A stretch of DNA of 64,000 nucleotides. Source: Euphorbia lathyris (lineage: Eukaryota; Streptophyta; Magnoliopsida; Malpighiales; Euphorbiaceae). How positions within the stretch are numbered: the first letter of the stretch is position 1; each line of letters starts with the position of its first letter. A program made the position numbers and the translations under genes. The stretch is taken from assembly GCF_963576675.1 (NCBI RefSeq), contig NC_088916.1, positions 84,833,501 to 84,897,500 of the forward strand, in the 5' to 3' direction. Positions 10,545 to 21,597 of this stretch are shown one piece after another. The notes under the pieces are model-generated. The model made no database searches and had not been told where the DNA came from. It worked only from the letters and a program-made list of their open reading frames with translations.

Positions 10545-10988
10545 TTTTTGTCAAAATGCCTAATAATAATTTTTAGGATAAATGTTGTCCCTTTTCCATA
10601 GGGATGGCATTTGTCCCTTAATGAAGAGACAAAATTTGTCTCCTTTACATTGGGACGACAATCGCCCCTTTTTTTAGGGACAACAAATTGTCCTCTAAGA
10701 GTAGGGACAAAAATCGTCTCCTATACACGGGACAGAAATTGTCCCTAAAAATGAGGACGATAATCGTCTCTTAGAATGGGGACGATAATTGTCCCAAAAA
10801 ATGGAGACGACAATTGTCTCTAAAAAATAGGGACGACTCATCATTTTTGTCCTCTATAGAATAGGGTACGCTCGCATAGGGGATGGAACAAGGAGACGAA
10901 AAAAATTGTCTCCAAAAGAATAAGGGACAATTTTTCTGATTTTTGGGGACAATTTTAATGGTCCCCAATAGTGAATTTTTTTGTAGTG
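10545..10988. repeat. right subterminal repeat zone of the CACTA element
   Basis: About 440 bp densely packed with alternating direct and inverted copies of motifs like GGGACGATAATTGTCC, GGAGACGACAATTGTCTC and GGGACAGAAATTGTCCC, ending in TTTTTTTGTAGTG. Such arrays are typical transposase-binding or subterminal regions of CACTA elements. A sparser version (TAGGGACAAAACTAAC, TTAGGGACGAAAA) lies at the left end, about 4947-5125. Confidence 0.8.
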
Positions 10989-11155
10989 TTTAGCTCTTAA
11001 TTATCTCGGTAATAGCTTCATAACACATGTAAGGATAAATAAATAGAGTAGGAAAACCTCGTCTCCTCATGAATAGCATCATTACAGATAAAAAAAATGA
11101 AGAGAAAAACCTAATTAAGAAGAAGATGAAAATTGAGAAATCAAATAATAGTCTC

Positions 11156-11392
11156 TTAATCTGCTCCCTGGCACTCATCAATCCATTCGCTATAAATGTC
11201 GATAGGTTCAGTTAAATTGGTGCAGCGAGTGGTGTAGCTTTCTTTGCAGACACAACAAAAAGCTTCTGCCTTTTTCATTATCTTATTGACGACACACTGA
11301 ACTGAGTTAGGATGACCGCAAACAGGACAATCGAAACTTGTTTCCAACTTTTTCATCGTCCCAACAACACGCTTTTTTCTTGTTTTTGCCAT
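11156..11392 (-). CDS. ELOF1/Elf1-like transcription elongation factor
   Basis: A 78-codon intronless frame, ATG at 11392 and TAA at 11156. A basic N-terminus (AKTRKKRV) is followed by a zinc ribbon with Cys22-x2-Cys25 (CPVC) and Cys46-x2-Cys49 (CVCK) and by the family hallmark LTEPIDIYSEWIDEC. Elf1/ELOF1 proteins bind transcribing RNA polymerase II and help elongation through chromatin and transcription-coupled repair; usual length is about 80-90 residues, so this is close to full. The middle differs noticeably from the conserved plant form as I recall it, suggesting a divergent paralogue or old retro-copy. It lies 168 bp from the CACTA right end. All four zinc ligands are present, so it could be functional. 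Expression is unknown. Confidence 0.85.
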   Translation of the reverse strand: MAKTRKKRVVGTMKKLETSFDCPVCGHPNSVQCVVNKIMKKAEAFCCVCKESYTTRCTNLTEPIDIYSEWIDECQGAD

Positions 11393-12447
11393 TTACTTTA
11401 CTCAGTTGTCTTAGTGTTTATGTATACACTCAAATTGATACCAATCGAGCAATAGAAGAATTTGTATAGAATGTTGGTCTCATAGAAATTTAGAATACAC
11501 ACAATATATATACACACAAAAAGTAGGATTAATATGGAACACTAGTCTACCTTCTCAATAAATAAAACTTCTTATATTAAATACAATTTACTATATTAAA
11601 TATAGTTGACGATAATAAATATAGTTGCCGTTTAATACAATTGTTGTTTATCTCCCTTCCTCAAGTTGAGCAAGTTTGGTATAAATGCTCACTCGTTCCG
11701 CAGCAAGTGAAAACGATCCTTAGCCTTTGTTTGCGAAGGAGTTAATGGAGGTAAATGAGGGTAATAGAAGGTTAAATATCACATTAATCTTGTTTTATAG
11801 TTTTTTTTTAGAGTAAATGAAGGTTAATGGAAGTTAAATGTTTTGAGGTAGTAAACTTTTAACTTCAATTAAGCTTCATTTATTCTAAAAAAAAATAACT
11901 TTCGAACAAGGTTACTTTTTATTTAACCTTCTTTTACTCCCATTTACTTCCATTAACCCTCTCTCAAACAAGGGTTCCCAAATTGGGGGTTAATGGAAGT
12001 AACTAAAAGATCATTAAGATATGGTTTTAATAAGAGTTTGAACCACTATTTGGCACTTGGCCTATCCAAAATTTTAACATTTGTCTCTAATTTATTATTT
12101 AATCACATTTGATTTCCCACTTATCCAAATTGGAAAAATTTCACTCAATTTAGATGAAGACTAATAAAACTGCTATCCTATTAACACGTAACAATATTTT
12201 GACATTTAGACTTTTAGTTTGAAGCTTTGTTTTTGTTCGAAATTATTTTTTTAATCTAATTTGTTATTCCAACGTAAGAAAATCGATGTGACAAATAAAC
12301 TCATCAAGTCTATATATTAAAATATCACCACTTTGAGATAACAGTTTTGTGAAGTCTTTATCCAATTTCGGTGAAGTTTAATCAACTGAGATAGTTGACA
12401 GCCCAAATGTAATGGAATAATAAATCAGGTGCCAAATAATAAAATTA
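11393..12447. other. gene-free stretch upstream of the ELOF1-like gene
   Basis: AT-rich. It includes short repeated TTAAATA(C/T)A phrases around 11575-11640 and an inverted-repeat element at 11723-11975. No coding sequence seen. Confidence 0.4.
11723..11975. mobile_element. MITE-like inverted-repeat element
   Basis: Two arms of roughly 55 bp face each other. The left starts GCCTTTGTTTGCGAAGGAG and contains TTAATGGAGGTAAATG. The right, reverse complemented, starts ACCCTTGTTTGAGAGAGGG and contains TTAATGGAAGTAAATG. The AT-rich middle has no ORF. No clear target duplication, so the superfamily (perhaps hAT) is unsettled. Confidence 0.55.
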
Positions 12448-14598
12448 TTAATATACTAGGGCTAAGTAACACTTAAGTCTTTCAATAAGTGATCTATCTA
12501 TAAGTAGAAGACTTTTATGAGTTGCTATCCTAATAAGGATTTGATTGCCCCTTCTAATATCATCTAGGGCTGAAGCGAGAGCAAATGCTGTTGAATTCTG
12601 CAAAATACAACTCCAATCTAACTCAATTAAGATGTGTTCAGGGCAATACCTGAGCTGTGTCGGCAGATGTTTATGCGAGAAACTTAACAAACTCTTCCTT
12701 CTTTCTCTCAAAATTGAATCTTGTAGAATTCAACAGCATTTGCTCTCGCTTTAAATCCTCTATCAACTTCTCCTTTTCCCATGTCTTCTACTTTAGTTGT
12801 TTCTCAGTTTCCATGGAGCTATCAAGTGGATTTGCTGACATGGAAGGTTTTGGAAATCTTACATCAACATCAGTCATGCGGAACAGAAAAAGTCCAGAAA
12901 GAAGAGATACCAAATAAGAAATACACACACAACACGCGCTCACACACACATCTAACTCTAAACATAGGGTATGTCAAAATATGTTATTTAATAGCGAGAT
13001 GCATCACATGAAACATAAAGGGCGGCCCGGTGTACTACGCGTCCCCGCTAAGCGAGACTCGAGGGAGGGATCCCACCATAAGGGTCTACTGGGGAAAACC
13101 TTCCCCTGCTAATTTTTTTTTGGCAAGAAGCCGCTCCTAAGACTTGAACCCATGACCTCTCGGTCATACAACATACGTGTTTTTTTTCTTTTATATGATA
13201 GTTGTACAAAAATTGGGGGAAGAAAAATCCATGCACTTAATATCATGAGCTAAAGTTGGAAGGTCAGAGGATAATGCTATGAACTCTATATGTGGCCTAT
13301 TATAATCGAATTATTGCATAGACATAATTCTACAATCTATCACGATTCAGAATGACATTTCTTTCTTAGTGCATTTAAACTATCCACATACAGAAAGCAA
13401 ATTCCGAAATACCACAAAAGGAGATGCTGTAAAACAATGAAATCCACCATTAGATCCAATTGGAAGACAATTTCATATCAATAATGAAAGCAAGACACTT
13501 ACTGATTCCCCAAGGAAAAGAAACCATTAGGCTTAATCATCCCTCCATCCAGTGAAATTGCTCCATCACTTATAAGTGGAAGAGCAAGTAGCATCTCCTC
13601 CCTACTTTTGTAAACTTGCAAGCGAGAAAATAGGTTGTAAAATAGAGTCTCTCTGAGGCCATAGACATCAGATACATACAACAAATTCATGTAATCCACA
13701 TGGATCATGTTAACAGCGAAACCAATAAATCCAGGTGGGCACTCGCCATTAGGTTATCATCCACAAATTCACCACCGTAAGGTCTACAAGGGAAAAAAGT
13801 TTGTAATTCAAGAGCTGAATTCCAAACTGCAATAAAGAAAAGAAAGAGATACATGCCTTAAATTTTCAAGACAAATGATAAGAAATCGACCATCCAGAGT
13901 TCGTCTGATAGTAGTACCAAAGCCTCGAATTCCAGAATCACTATTTATATGGCCTTCCTTGTCATAAGTTTCAAGAGCTTTAACACCTTCATAAGTCTTG
14001 CAAACAATTCCTAGCATTGTCTCTACTCCTAAGTACTCCGAAAGAAGCCTGCAATTATGAAAGAATAAGTAAAAGTAGATTGAAAACAGTGCAGATAACT
14101 AACAACAACTGCATTATCATGCAACTCTTTAAAGCAAAGATCAGCGTGGCAGTAAGTACGTAGGCATTTCACTGATTGAAAATAATAAGAGCTCTTGGAT
14201 TTGTGGAGTACATAAATTAACTGACTACATTAGAACCAGGAACAGTATGCTATATCAGCAAGGAAACTAATCATAAGACTTATTTCATAGACGAGGAAGA
14301 ATCTACATGTTAGATAGATATTAAATATCAATAGCATGTAACATGCAACTTCAAACTAACCTGCTAAGATTATCATCATCCACCTTGCCCAAAGTAGCAA
14401 CAATACCAAGCAAATCCTTAGCGATTGCGAGTTGAGGTGCATGAGTACCATGGCGCGTTGTCAGCTGACACAGAATGCCTGCAGCAGAAGTTTCATGCTG
14501 CAGAATCTGCTTTACTATTTCTGCCTCACTCTGATTGGAGGAATGGCTTTCACTTTCACCACTAGGAGGTCTTGAGGAGTGATAATTACCAAGAATAA
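12448..14598 (-). pseudogene. DMS3-like: DMS3-like gene, copy A (broken)
   Basis: Minus-strand exons translate to the hinge-domain part of plant DMS3, the SMC-hinge protein of the DDR complex that recruits Pol V in RNA-directed DNA methylation. Exons: 14598-14361 (KQILQHETSAAGIL, ATLGKVDDDNLSR), 14048-13857 (GIVCKTYEGVKALETYDKEG), 13783-13503 ([32 protein letters not shown]), about 12876-12650 (TWEKEKLIEDLKREQ). Lesions: about 37 bp deleted in the 13783-13503 exon after EFVDD, an in-frame TAG (QLK*KTW), the acceptor before the C-terminal exon changed from CAG to CAT, and a disrupted last exon. The N-terminal exons are not seen. The 14048-13857 exon ends AAG|GCATGT, a GC-AG intron shared with copy B. 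A SINE lies in the intron at 13019-13172. Confidence 0.85.
13019..13172 (-). mobile_element. Au-type SINE, 5' truncated
   Basis: Read on the minus strand: GACCGAGAGGTCATGGGTTC (containing a tRNA-like B box GGTTCAAGTC), AGCGGCTTCTTGCC, AGACCCTTATGGTGGGATCC and AGCGGGGACGCGTAGTACAC, ending CCGGGCCGCCCTTTATG. That is the order of the plant Au SINE. The tRNA A-box part present in the paralogous copy near 54511-54533 is missing. It lies in the same DMS3 intron as that copy, so it inserted before the gene was duplicated. Confidence 0.8.
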
Positions 14599-14769
14599 CT
14601 GAAAGGAAACTTGTCAGTAGCAAAAAATGAAAATGGAAAAAGAGATATTATGCATCACAAATGATTATAAAGATAAAATCTGCAAACAATTCTAGCATCT
14701 AAGAGTAAATCCTTCCATTCCGAAACACTAACTGGAAGTTGAGATAAAAAAACTGCTCACACTATAAGT

Positions 14770-14938
14770 TGAGCTTTAGATTGAGTTACGGTTCCTTGAC
14801 TATGAAATCAAGAAGTAAATCTTCTTTTCTTTTTCGACCTAGCTTACCTATTATGAGAATTAATTTCCTGACCTCAGAATTTGTTTTTCAAATGATGCTT
14901 ACTTTATTAATGATAAACACTTCCCTGTTATAACTTAT
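14770..14938 (-). mobile_element. small LTR element beside DMS3 copy A, part 1 (split by the CRM insertion)
   Basis: From TGAGCTTTAG at 14770 this matches the LTR of the small minus-strand element at 56183-57414. The match breaks at 14938 at the CTTAT target site and resumes at 22069. The CRM chromovirus therefore landed inside this older LTR. Confidence 0.75.
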
Positions 14939-15508
14939 TGATGCGGACATCCTAACTAGGGTCATCTCCCAAACACACCCTGGCGGATCCTCCGACACCA
15001 CATACCACACAAGCAACGCAAGCACCTATCAGGGTGGATCCTAGGGATGTACAAGTGGGGCGGACCTCAGATTATATAAAAGGGCGTATCAACTTGTATT
15101 CCTAGGCGGATCCCCGGACATCAGATTATATAAGAGGGCGTATCAATTTCTATTCCTAGGCGGATCCCCAAGCTTACTTCCTCACGAAGTAAATCACCAA
15201 CCACCGTGACATTCTGTATATGCACCTCTGTACGAATTGTTGGGCGTATCACCTATTTTACCCTTTTGTTTACCGCTTTGTTGTAACCCTAGTAGGGGTA
15301 ATCCTGGTCTTTACTATCATTAGGGGATGTATTTAAACCCCCACTTTTGTAAGGATATACAACTTTTGTCAATAAAAAATCATCCTCTTTGAGAACCTAA
15401 GGTTTATACCTTGTTATATTGGGATTCACTCCTTCTAGTTTAGCTAGAGAAGAACCTCTTTGTTGGTTTACGATTAAAACCTTCGTTTATCGCTTTCAAT
15501 CTGTATCA
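14939..15508 (+). repeat. 5' LTR of CRM copy 1
   Basis: 570 bp, TGATGCGGACATCC...CAATCTGTATCA. It contains a tandem pair of units of about 55 bp (15059-15171), each with CAGATTATATAARAGGGCGT and ending CTAGGCGGATCCCC. Further on, ATGTATTTAAACCCCCAC near 15327 is a TATA-like promoter candidate. Confidence 0.9.
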
Positions 15509-15510
15509 GT

Positions 15511-15522
15511 TGGTATCAGAGC
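15511..15522 (+). other. primer binding site, initiator-Met tRNA type
   Basis: TGGTATCAGAGC two bases after the 5' LTR end, complementary to the 3' end of plant initiator tRNA-Met. It would prime minus-strand cDNA synthesis. Confidence 0.85.
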
Positions 15523-15585
15523 TGATCATTTCCTGACCCGAAACTTCTTTTGGCAATGGTTCAACCCCGACAACCGTAAGATTCC

Positions 15586-17411
15586 ATGGAAGCCAGCGAC
15601 CGGAGATATGAGGAGCTGAGAGAGCACCTCGCGGAACAAATCCAGGCCAGCATTGAGCGGCAGAAGCAAACTGACCAATGGTTCCAGGAGTTAACCACTT
15701 CCCTGGAAAACCTCAAACTGGAGGTCCGTGCCTTGGTCAGACCAGCCGCCGGAGAGTCAGACCAAAGGAGGGAAGGAGTCCTTGAACAACGGCCCCAAAG
15801 GCAACCCACGCCACCCAGACTGCCATTGGCAAATGTCCAACTTCCACGAATGGGTCCTAGGGATCCTGAGGTAAGAAGACCCAACTTTGTTCTTGTTCAT
15901 AATGCTGATAGTGATAGTGATGACTTTGAAGATATTGGGGATGATGGTGCCTTTCGGACTATGAGAGATGTTGGTCCGGTTGACAACAGACGTGTGGGCG
16001 TTGCTAGGACAAACCTAGATCTAGGAAACTTTGATAGAGATGATGCTTTTAGGCTAAAAATAGACTTACCATCTTTTGGAGGTTAGTTGGATATAAAGGG
16101 GTTCCTAGACTGGTTATCTGAAGTGGAGTGTTTCTTTGAGTATGCTGGGATTCCTGATGAAAGGAAAGTGAGGCTGGTGGCGTATCACTTGAAGGGTGCC
16201 GCCTCAGGTTGGTGGGATCAGTTGAGAGAAGAAAGAAGAAGAGAGGGCAGGGATCCGATTAGATCTTGGCTATGGATGAAGGCGATGTTGAGGGAGCGGT
16301 TCCTACTGCCAGACCATGAGCAGTACATCTACAGTTCATACCGGGGATGCTCTCAAGGAAACCAGAGTGTCCATGAGTATACATCAGAGTTCTTGAGACT
16401 GTCGGCAAGGGCTAACTTGTCGGAGACCGAGAGTCAAAAGACTTCTAGGTTTCTAGAAGGGTTAAGATACCACATCTTGGATCGCATTGGCACGCAGATG
16501 GTGGTTCGGGTACAAGACACCATAAACTTAGCTCTCAAGTCCGAATCCCAACTAAACGGGAGATCCCGGAGATCTGCCACTACCGAACACACGCCTGGAC
16601 ACACGCCTGGGGGGAGAGATAACATGAAGCCTTATGACAAAGGCAAGCAGGTGGCGAGTACCAGTGGGGGAAAGGCCAGCAATGTGGGGAGAGGATCTGT
16701 CGGAGATACTAGGTCGTGCAAAGAAGCACCTATACCACCTAAGAGCAACAACCCGTACGCCAGACCTGCGCCTTTTAAATGTTTTCGGTGCAATGAGCCA
16801 GGCCATAGGTCCAACGAATGTCCTAGGAGGAAGAGCGCCAACATGGTGGAAAGGTATGAAGATGACTATGAAGAAGGGGATGAAGTGTTTTGCGAACCCT
16901 TAGGAGAAGATGATGACGAGGCGGATGAAGAAAGATACGCCATTCATGTGGTACGACGTTTGTTAGTTTCCAACCGGATAGAGGAAGATCAGAGGCACCG
17001 ACTATTCAGGACTCGTTGTCTTGTGAAAGGCGGGCGATGCAATGTGATAATAGATAGTGGGAGCCAAGAGAACATTGTGAGCAGCAGCACCGTTCGGAAA
17101 TTTGGGTTGTTGGCGGAGGCGCATCCTGACCCCTATAGGGTTGGATGGATCAAGAACGTGGGTGAACTTAGAGTGAACCAGAGATACAGGGTGCCTATTG
17201 AGATTGGTAATTATAGAGATGAAGTCTGTTGCGACGTGGTGGACATGGACGCCTGCCACCTATTATTGCGCAGACCCTGGCAGTTTGATAACAACGCCAT
17301 CCACGCAGGAAGAGGGAATACTTACAGATTTGTAAAGGATGGGGTGAAGTTCGTACTTACGCCAATGATGAGAGAGCCAAAGACCGACGAGAAGTCTACC
17401 TTGGTAGTCTG
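15586..17411 (+). pseudogene. CRM copy 1 gag and protease
   Basis: The open frame from ATG 15586 is cut by TAG at 16084-16086 (just after LPSFGG) and then runs on in the same frame to the copia LTR junction at 17411. It contains a coiled-coil-like N-terminus, a Retrotrans_gag region (FLDWLSEVECFFEYAGI, KGAASGWWDQL), a CCHC knuckle CFRCNEPGHRSNEC near 16790-16825, and an aspartic protease with catalytic DSG (VIIDSGSQENIV, about 17047). Gag packages element RNA; the protease matures the polyprotein. The frame resumes at 18744 because the 1,327-bp LTR plus the 5-bp duplication is a multiple of three. The start codon is the first in-frame ATG and is not certain. Confidence 0.85.
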
Positions 17412-18738
17412 TGTTGAAACACCTTTCCACAGGATTTTGATTTGACAAAATTAATTAAGTGAAATTAAATATTCTATAACACATTAAGTTTAAATGTTTT
17501 GATTTATTGTTACTAATGTGTTTGTTCAATGTTGAGTTCATAATTGTTATAAGACATAAAGATCATAAGGCCCAAGCCCTATATGGAAGTCAAGGCCCAA
17601 GTCAAACAAGCCCAAGATTGCTCAGCCCGCGTATCTCCAAAACGCTGCCGTTGAAGTAATGAAACGCATGCTGAGCAAAGAAGGATCGAGAAGATCCACG
17701 TAGACAACTTCGGTATGAAGCTGCTGAGCTGTCTCGACAAAACGTACAAGATAGCCGCTGACCACAAGACAGCTTCCAGACAAAGTATTTCCTCTTCGAG
17801 TAAAGATCAGAAGACACAGCAAGCTGTCTGGTTGACGTTACCCAAAATGGAGGAACATACTGTCACACTGACCGAAGAACAGAAGATGCTGGAATCTGAT
17901 TGGCTAAGAGAACTGCTGACAGACTGAGTGAAAACGACCTGTAGCCGTTTCCCTCCAACGGTTATTTCACAGCTCTCTATAAATAGAGCATTCAGAATCC
18001 ACATTCGACAGAGAACTTTGAGCAAAAGCCGTTACGCTGATCAAACGTGTACAAAAGTTCTCCATCAAAAGCAAAGCAAATTCTTACACTACAAGCTTAT
18101 TCATTTGTGTAAAAGTCTAGAGTGATTGATTCTCAATCATCTAAGGTGTTCTAGCAATTATTGTTTAGGACAAATTTTAATCATTTCTAGGAATAGAAAG
18201 GAGAGGCTGAGTACTCGATTTTAAGTACTCAGCGGAGAGATTAGGATTGAGTAGAAGTATAGAGGACGGTATTCTTGTCATACTCAATTGCTGATGTTGT
18301 AAAAGGTTTGAGGCTCTACCTTTAAAGAGCTCAGTAGAGGATTTGAAATCTCGGAAGTGTTCCGGGGACAGGACGTAGGCTTAGAAGAAGCCGAACCTGG
18401 ATAAATCTGCTGAGTGAAGTATTTCTAAACCTTAACTCCTTATTTATATTGTTTGCTTAAAACAAACTAAAACTGACCAAGTAAAAGAGGTCAAGCTGAG
18501 TTGTGCGCTGCCAACGAATTAAGTCAGGAATAGACTCTAAGTGCTATTTCCTGATCTAAGCAACGAAACTGACCTAGTCACTAGTTGACTAAGCCAGTGT
18601 CTTGTCGATTGATCAGCGCCGCTATCATATAATCTTTTCTAAAAGAAAAGAAATCTGCCCTAATCGTTTTAAAAGGTAAAATAGTTCCTAACCCCCCCCC
18701 CCTTGGAACTATACTTGCAACCTTACAAGGGACCAACA
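17412..18738 (+). mobile_element. solo LTR of the SIRE/Maximus-like copia element
   Basis: 1,327 bp from TGTTGAAACACC to GACCAACA, flanked by GTCTG on both sides (17407-17411 and 18739-18743), with no internal region. It matches the 3' LTR at 41973-43322 closely but lacks about 25 bp near 17970. CTATAAATAG at 17977-17986 is a TATA box. A homopolymeric C run lies near 18692. Intact duplications on both sides show that the internal part was lost by LTR-LTR recombination after insertion into the CRM element. Confidence 0.93.
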
Positions 18739-18743
18739 GTCTG

Positions 18744-21597
18744 TCCCACACACAAATCATTTGTCAGCAAATGTGAAGAGAGCGAGGTGGTGTATGTTGT
18801 AATGGTTAAGGCAAATCACGAAGCCTTCCCAGTGGACAAACGCGAAATGCCGAATGAAGTGACCCGCCTACTTGGCGAGTATCAGGATCTTTTCCCTGAA
18901 GAGTTGCCAAGTGGGTTACCACCTTTGAGGGACATCCAACATCATATCGATCTTGTGCCTGGGGCTAGTTTACCAAGCCTATCCCATTATCGAATGAGTC
19001 CAAAGGAGAATGACATCATGAGGCAGAAGGTGGAAGAACTCATTGAGATGGGATACGTTAGGGAAAGTATGAGTCCATGCGCCGTCCCAGCCCTACTTAC
19101 GCCCAAGAAGGATGGATCTTGGCGGATGTGCGTGGACAGCAGGGCTATTAACAAGATCACTATCAAGTATAAGTTCCCTATTCCAAGGCTGGATGATATG
19201 CTAGACCAACTTGGCGGATCCAGAGTTTTCTCCAAGATTGATCTCAGGAGTGGTTATCATCAGATACGAATTCGATTTGGGGATGAGTGGAAGACCGCTT
19301 TCAAGACCAGAGATGGATTGTATGAGTGGTTAGTTATGCCATTCGGGATGACTAATTCCCCCAGTACATTCATGAGGCTGATGAATCAGGTGCTTCGCCC
19401 CGTGATTGGAAAATTTGTAGTTGTGTATTTTGATAACATCCTGATTCATAGCGAGACCTTGGTGGAGCATTTGCAGGTTGTGTTTGACCTGTTAAGGAAG
19501 CACCAGTTATACGCCAACACTAAGAAGTGTGATTTCGTCATGGAAAGCCTGGTTTTCCTTGGGTTCGTGGTTAGTGGCGATGGGGTCCAAGTTGATGGGG
19601 AGAAGGTAAGATCCATCCGAGAATGGCCTACTCCAAGGAACGTGGGGGACATCAGGAGTTTTCATGGGCTAGCAACATTTTATCGACGATTCATCAAAAA
19701 CTTCAGTTCCATAGTAGCCCCGTTGACGGAGTGTTTGAAGAAAGGAAAGGGGTTCGCGTGGGCGGATGCTCAAGAGGAGAGCTTCGTCCTGATCAAGGAA
19801 AATCTGAGTACAGCGCCAGTGCTGTTGTATCCCAATTTTGATAAACTGTTCGAAGTTGAGTGTGATGCCAGTGGAGTTGGGATTGGTGGTGTCCTGATGC
19901 AAGAAAAGAGGCACATTGCGTATTTTAGTGAGAAGCTCTGTGAGGCAAGGCAAAAGTGGGCCACGTATGATCAAGAATTTTATGTTGTAGTGAGGGCGTT
20001 AAAAGTATGGGACCACTACTTGGTGGGGAAAGAATTCGTCCTCTACACTGACCACCAAGCTCTCAAATATCTGGGAAGTCAAAAGCAACTTCGAAGCTCC
20101 ATGCATGCCCGATGGTCAGCATTCATAGATAAGTTTCTCTATAAACTTGTCCATAAGGATGGAAAATAGAACAAGATGGCGTACGCCTTGAGTCGAAGGG
20201 TGTTACTATTAAAGACAGTGAACCTGGAAGTCGAGTGTTTTGAGCACATCCGAGGGGAATACCTGGCGGATCCTGATTTTGGCAGTATCTGGGAAAAGTG
20301 TCAGCACCAGCATGGGGATGGGGCGTATCACTTAATGGATGAGTATCTTATAAGGGGCAACCAACTTTGCTTACCATGCACCTCCATTCGTGAAAAGGTT
20401 GTGCGTGATCTGCATGGCGGATGTCTAGGAGGGCATTTTGGGCGAGATAAGACATACGAAGCAGTGAGTTCCCGTTATTTCTGGCCTAAGATGAGGAGGG
20501 ATGTTGCCTACTTGGTAGAATGATGCTATGTTTGCTAGACCGCTAAGGGACACACTACAAACGCCGACTTGAATCTACCCCTGCCTGTACCAGAAACTAT
20601 ATGGGAGGATCTATCCATGGACTTTGTCCTAGGATTACCCAGAACTCAACGAGGCATGGATTCCATCTTTGTCATTGTTGACCGGTTTTCGAAGATAGCA
20701 CACTTCATACCATGTCGCAAAACTAACGATGCCTCAGCGACTGCCAAGTTATTTTTCAAAGAGATTGTCAGACTACATGGCGTGCCGAGAAGCATTATCT
20801 CAAATTGTGATACGAAGTTCCTAAGTCACTTCTGGCGGACGTTGTGGGCCCTTTTTGATACGTCTCTGAAGTTTAGTACTATCGCCCACCCTCAGACAGA
20901 CGGTCAGACAGAAGTAGTCAATCGAACTTTGGGAAACTTACTGCGCAGCAAGTGTAAGGATAAGCCCAGGATGTGGGACATGGTCTTGGCCCAGGCTGAG
21001 TTCGCCTACAATGGATCTATACATTCAGGAACCGGAAAATCACCCTTTGCGGTGGTATATACGAAGACCCCGAATCATACTCTTGATATAGCACATCTTC
21101 CTAAGGGGAACGTGACCGCTAACCAGCTAGCCAAAGACTATGTACAGATGCATCAGAAGGTGAAGGAGAATCTTAAGGAGAGAAACCATAAATTAAAAGC
21201 TAAGGCAGATGAGCACTGTAGGGACCTACAGTTTGAAGTTGGGGATGAGGTTATGGTATACTTGGGTAAAGAGAGACTCGCCAACGCCCTAAGCAGTAAG
21301 CTTCGACCTAGGAAATACGGGCCATATAAAGTCACCAAGAAGATCAACACTAATGCCTATCATATAGCGTTGCCGAATTGGCTCGGTAAAATGTCACCAG
21401 CTTTCAACATCCGTGACCTCAGTCCGTGGAAACCAGATGGCCCCCTGGACACGAGCAAGTCATCGCCTTGCTCTTTTAAAGAAGGAGAGAATGATGCAGA
21501 CATCCTAACTAGGGTCGTCTCCCAAACACACCCTGGTGGATCCTCCGACACCACGTACCACACAAGCAACGCAAGCACCTATCAGGGTGGATCCTAG
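18744..21597 (+). pseudogene. CRM copy 1 reverse transcriptase, RNase H and integrase
   Basis: One frame throughout, broken by TAG at 20167-20169 (CAG in copy 2) and TGA at 20521-20523 (shared with copy 2). RT block: [42 protein letters not shown], and an active site reading YFDNIL, so the second catalytic Asp is Asn (19435-19437). RNase H follows ([29 protein letters not shown]). Then come an integrase zinc-finger region, [16 protein letters not shown] in place of SDRDTKF (the expected catalytic Asp is Asn, 20803-20805), and [16 protein letters not shown] with its Glu. There is no classical chromodomain; the C-terminus enters the 3' LTR. Enzymatically dead as read. Confidence 0.9.

Larger units (their letters stand above)
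4923..10988. mobile_element. CACTA (En/Spm) element, non-autonomous, carrying gene fragments
   Basis: The left end reads CACTACAAAATAATTGACTA at 4923. The reverse complement of the right end (last base 10988) reads CACTACAAAAAAATTCACTA, so 18 of 20 bases match, followed by a shared GGAC a few bases in. A 3-bp duplication TTT flanks it (4920-4922 and 10989-10991), as expected for CACTA transposition. Both subterminal zones carry repeated GGGACRA-type motifs, as seen in binding regions of CACTA transposases. No transposase-like reading frame was seen in about 6.07 kb, so mobility would need enzyme supplied in trans. The interior holds intron-bearing pieces of a 4CL-like gene, another exon-like ORF and a MITE, the architecture called Pack-CACTA or transduplication. 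Superfamily call strong; interior only partly understood. Confidence 0.9.

Noticed and set aside
10545..10988. CRISPR-like regular repeats
   Set aside because: Units are irregular, occur in both orientations and sit at a CACTA terminus. The genome is clearly a plant's, with introns and LTR elements.
12281..12430. Possible promoter of DMS3 copy A or a small gene
   Set aside because: It lies downstream of the minus-strand gene and only generic AT-rich DNA is visible.
15561..15884. 107-codon minus-strand ORF
   Set aside because: Antisense shadow of the CRM gag frame.
17579..17927. Several short ORFs in the copia LTR (repeated at 42140-42488)
   Set aside because: They lie wholly inside an LTR and are duplicated only because the LTR is.
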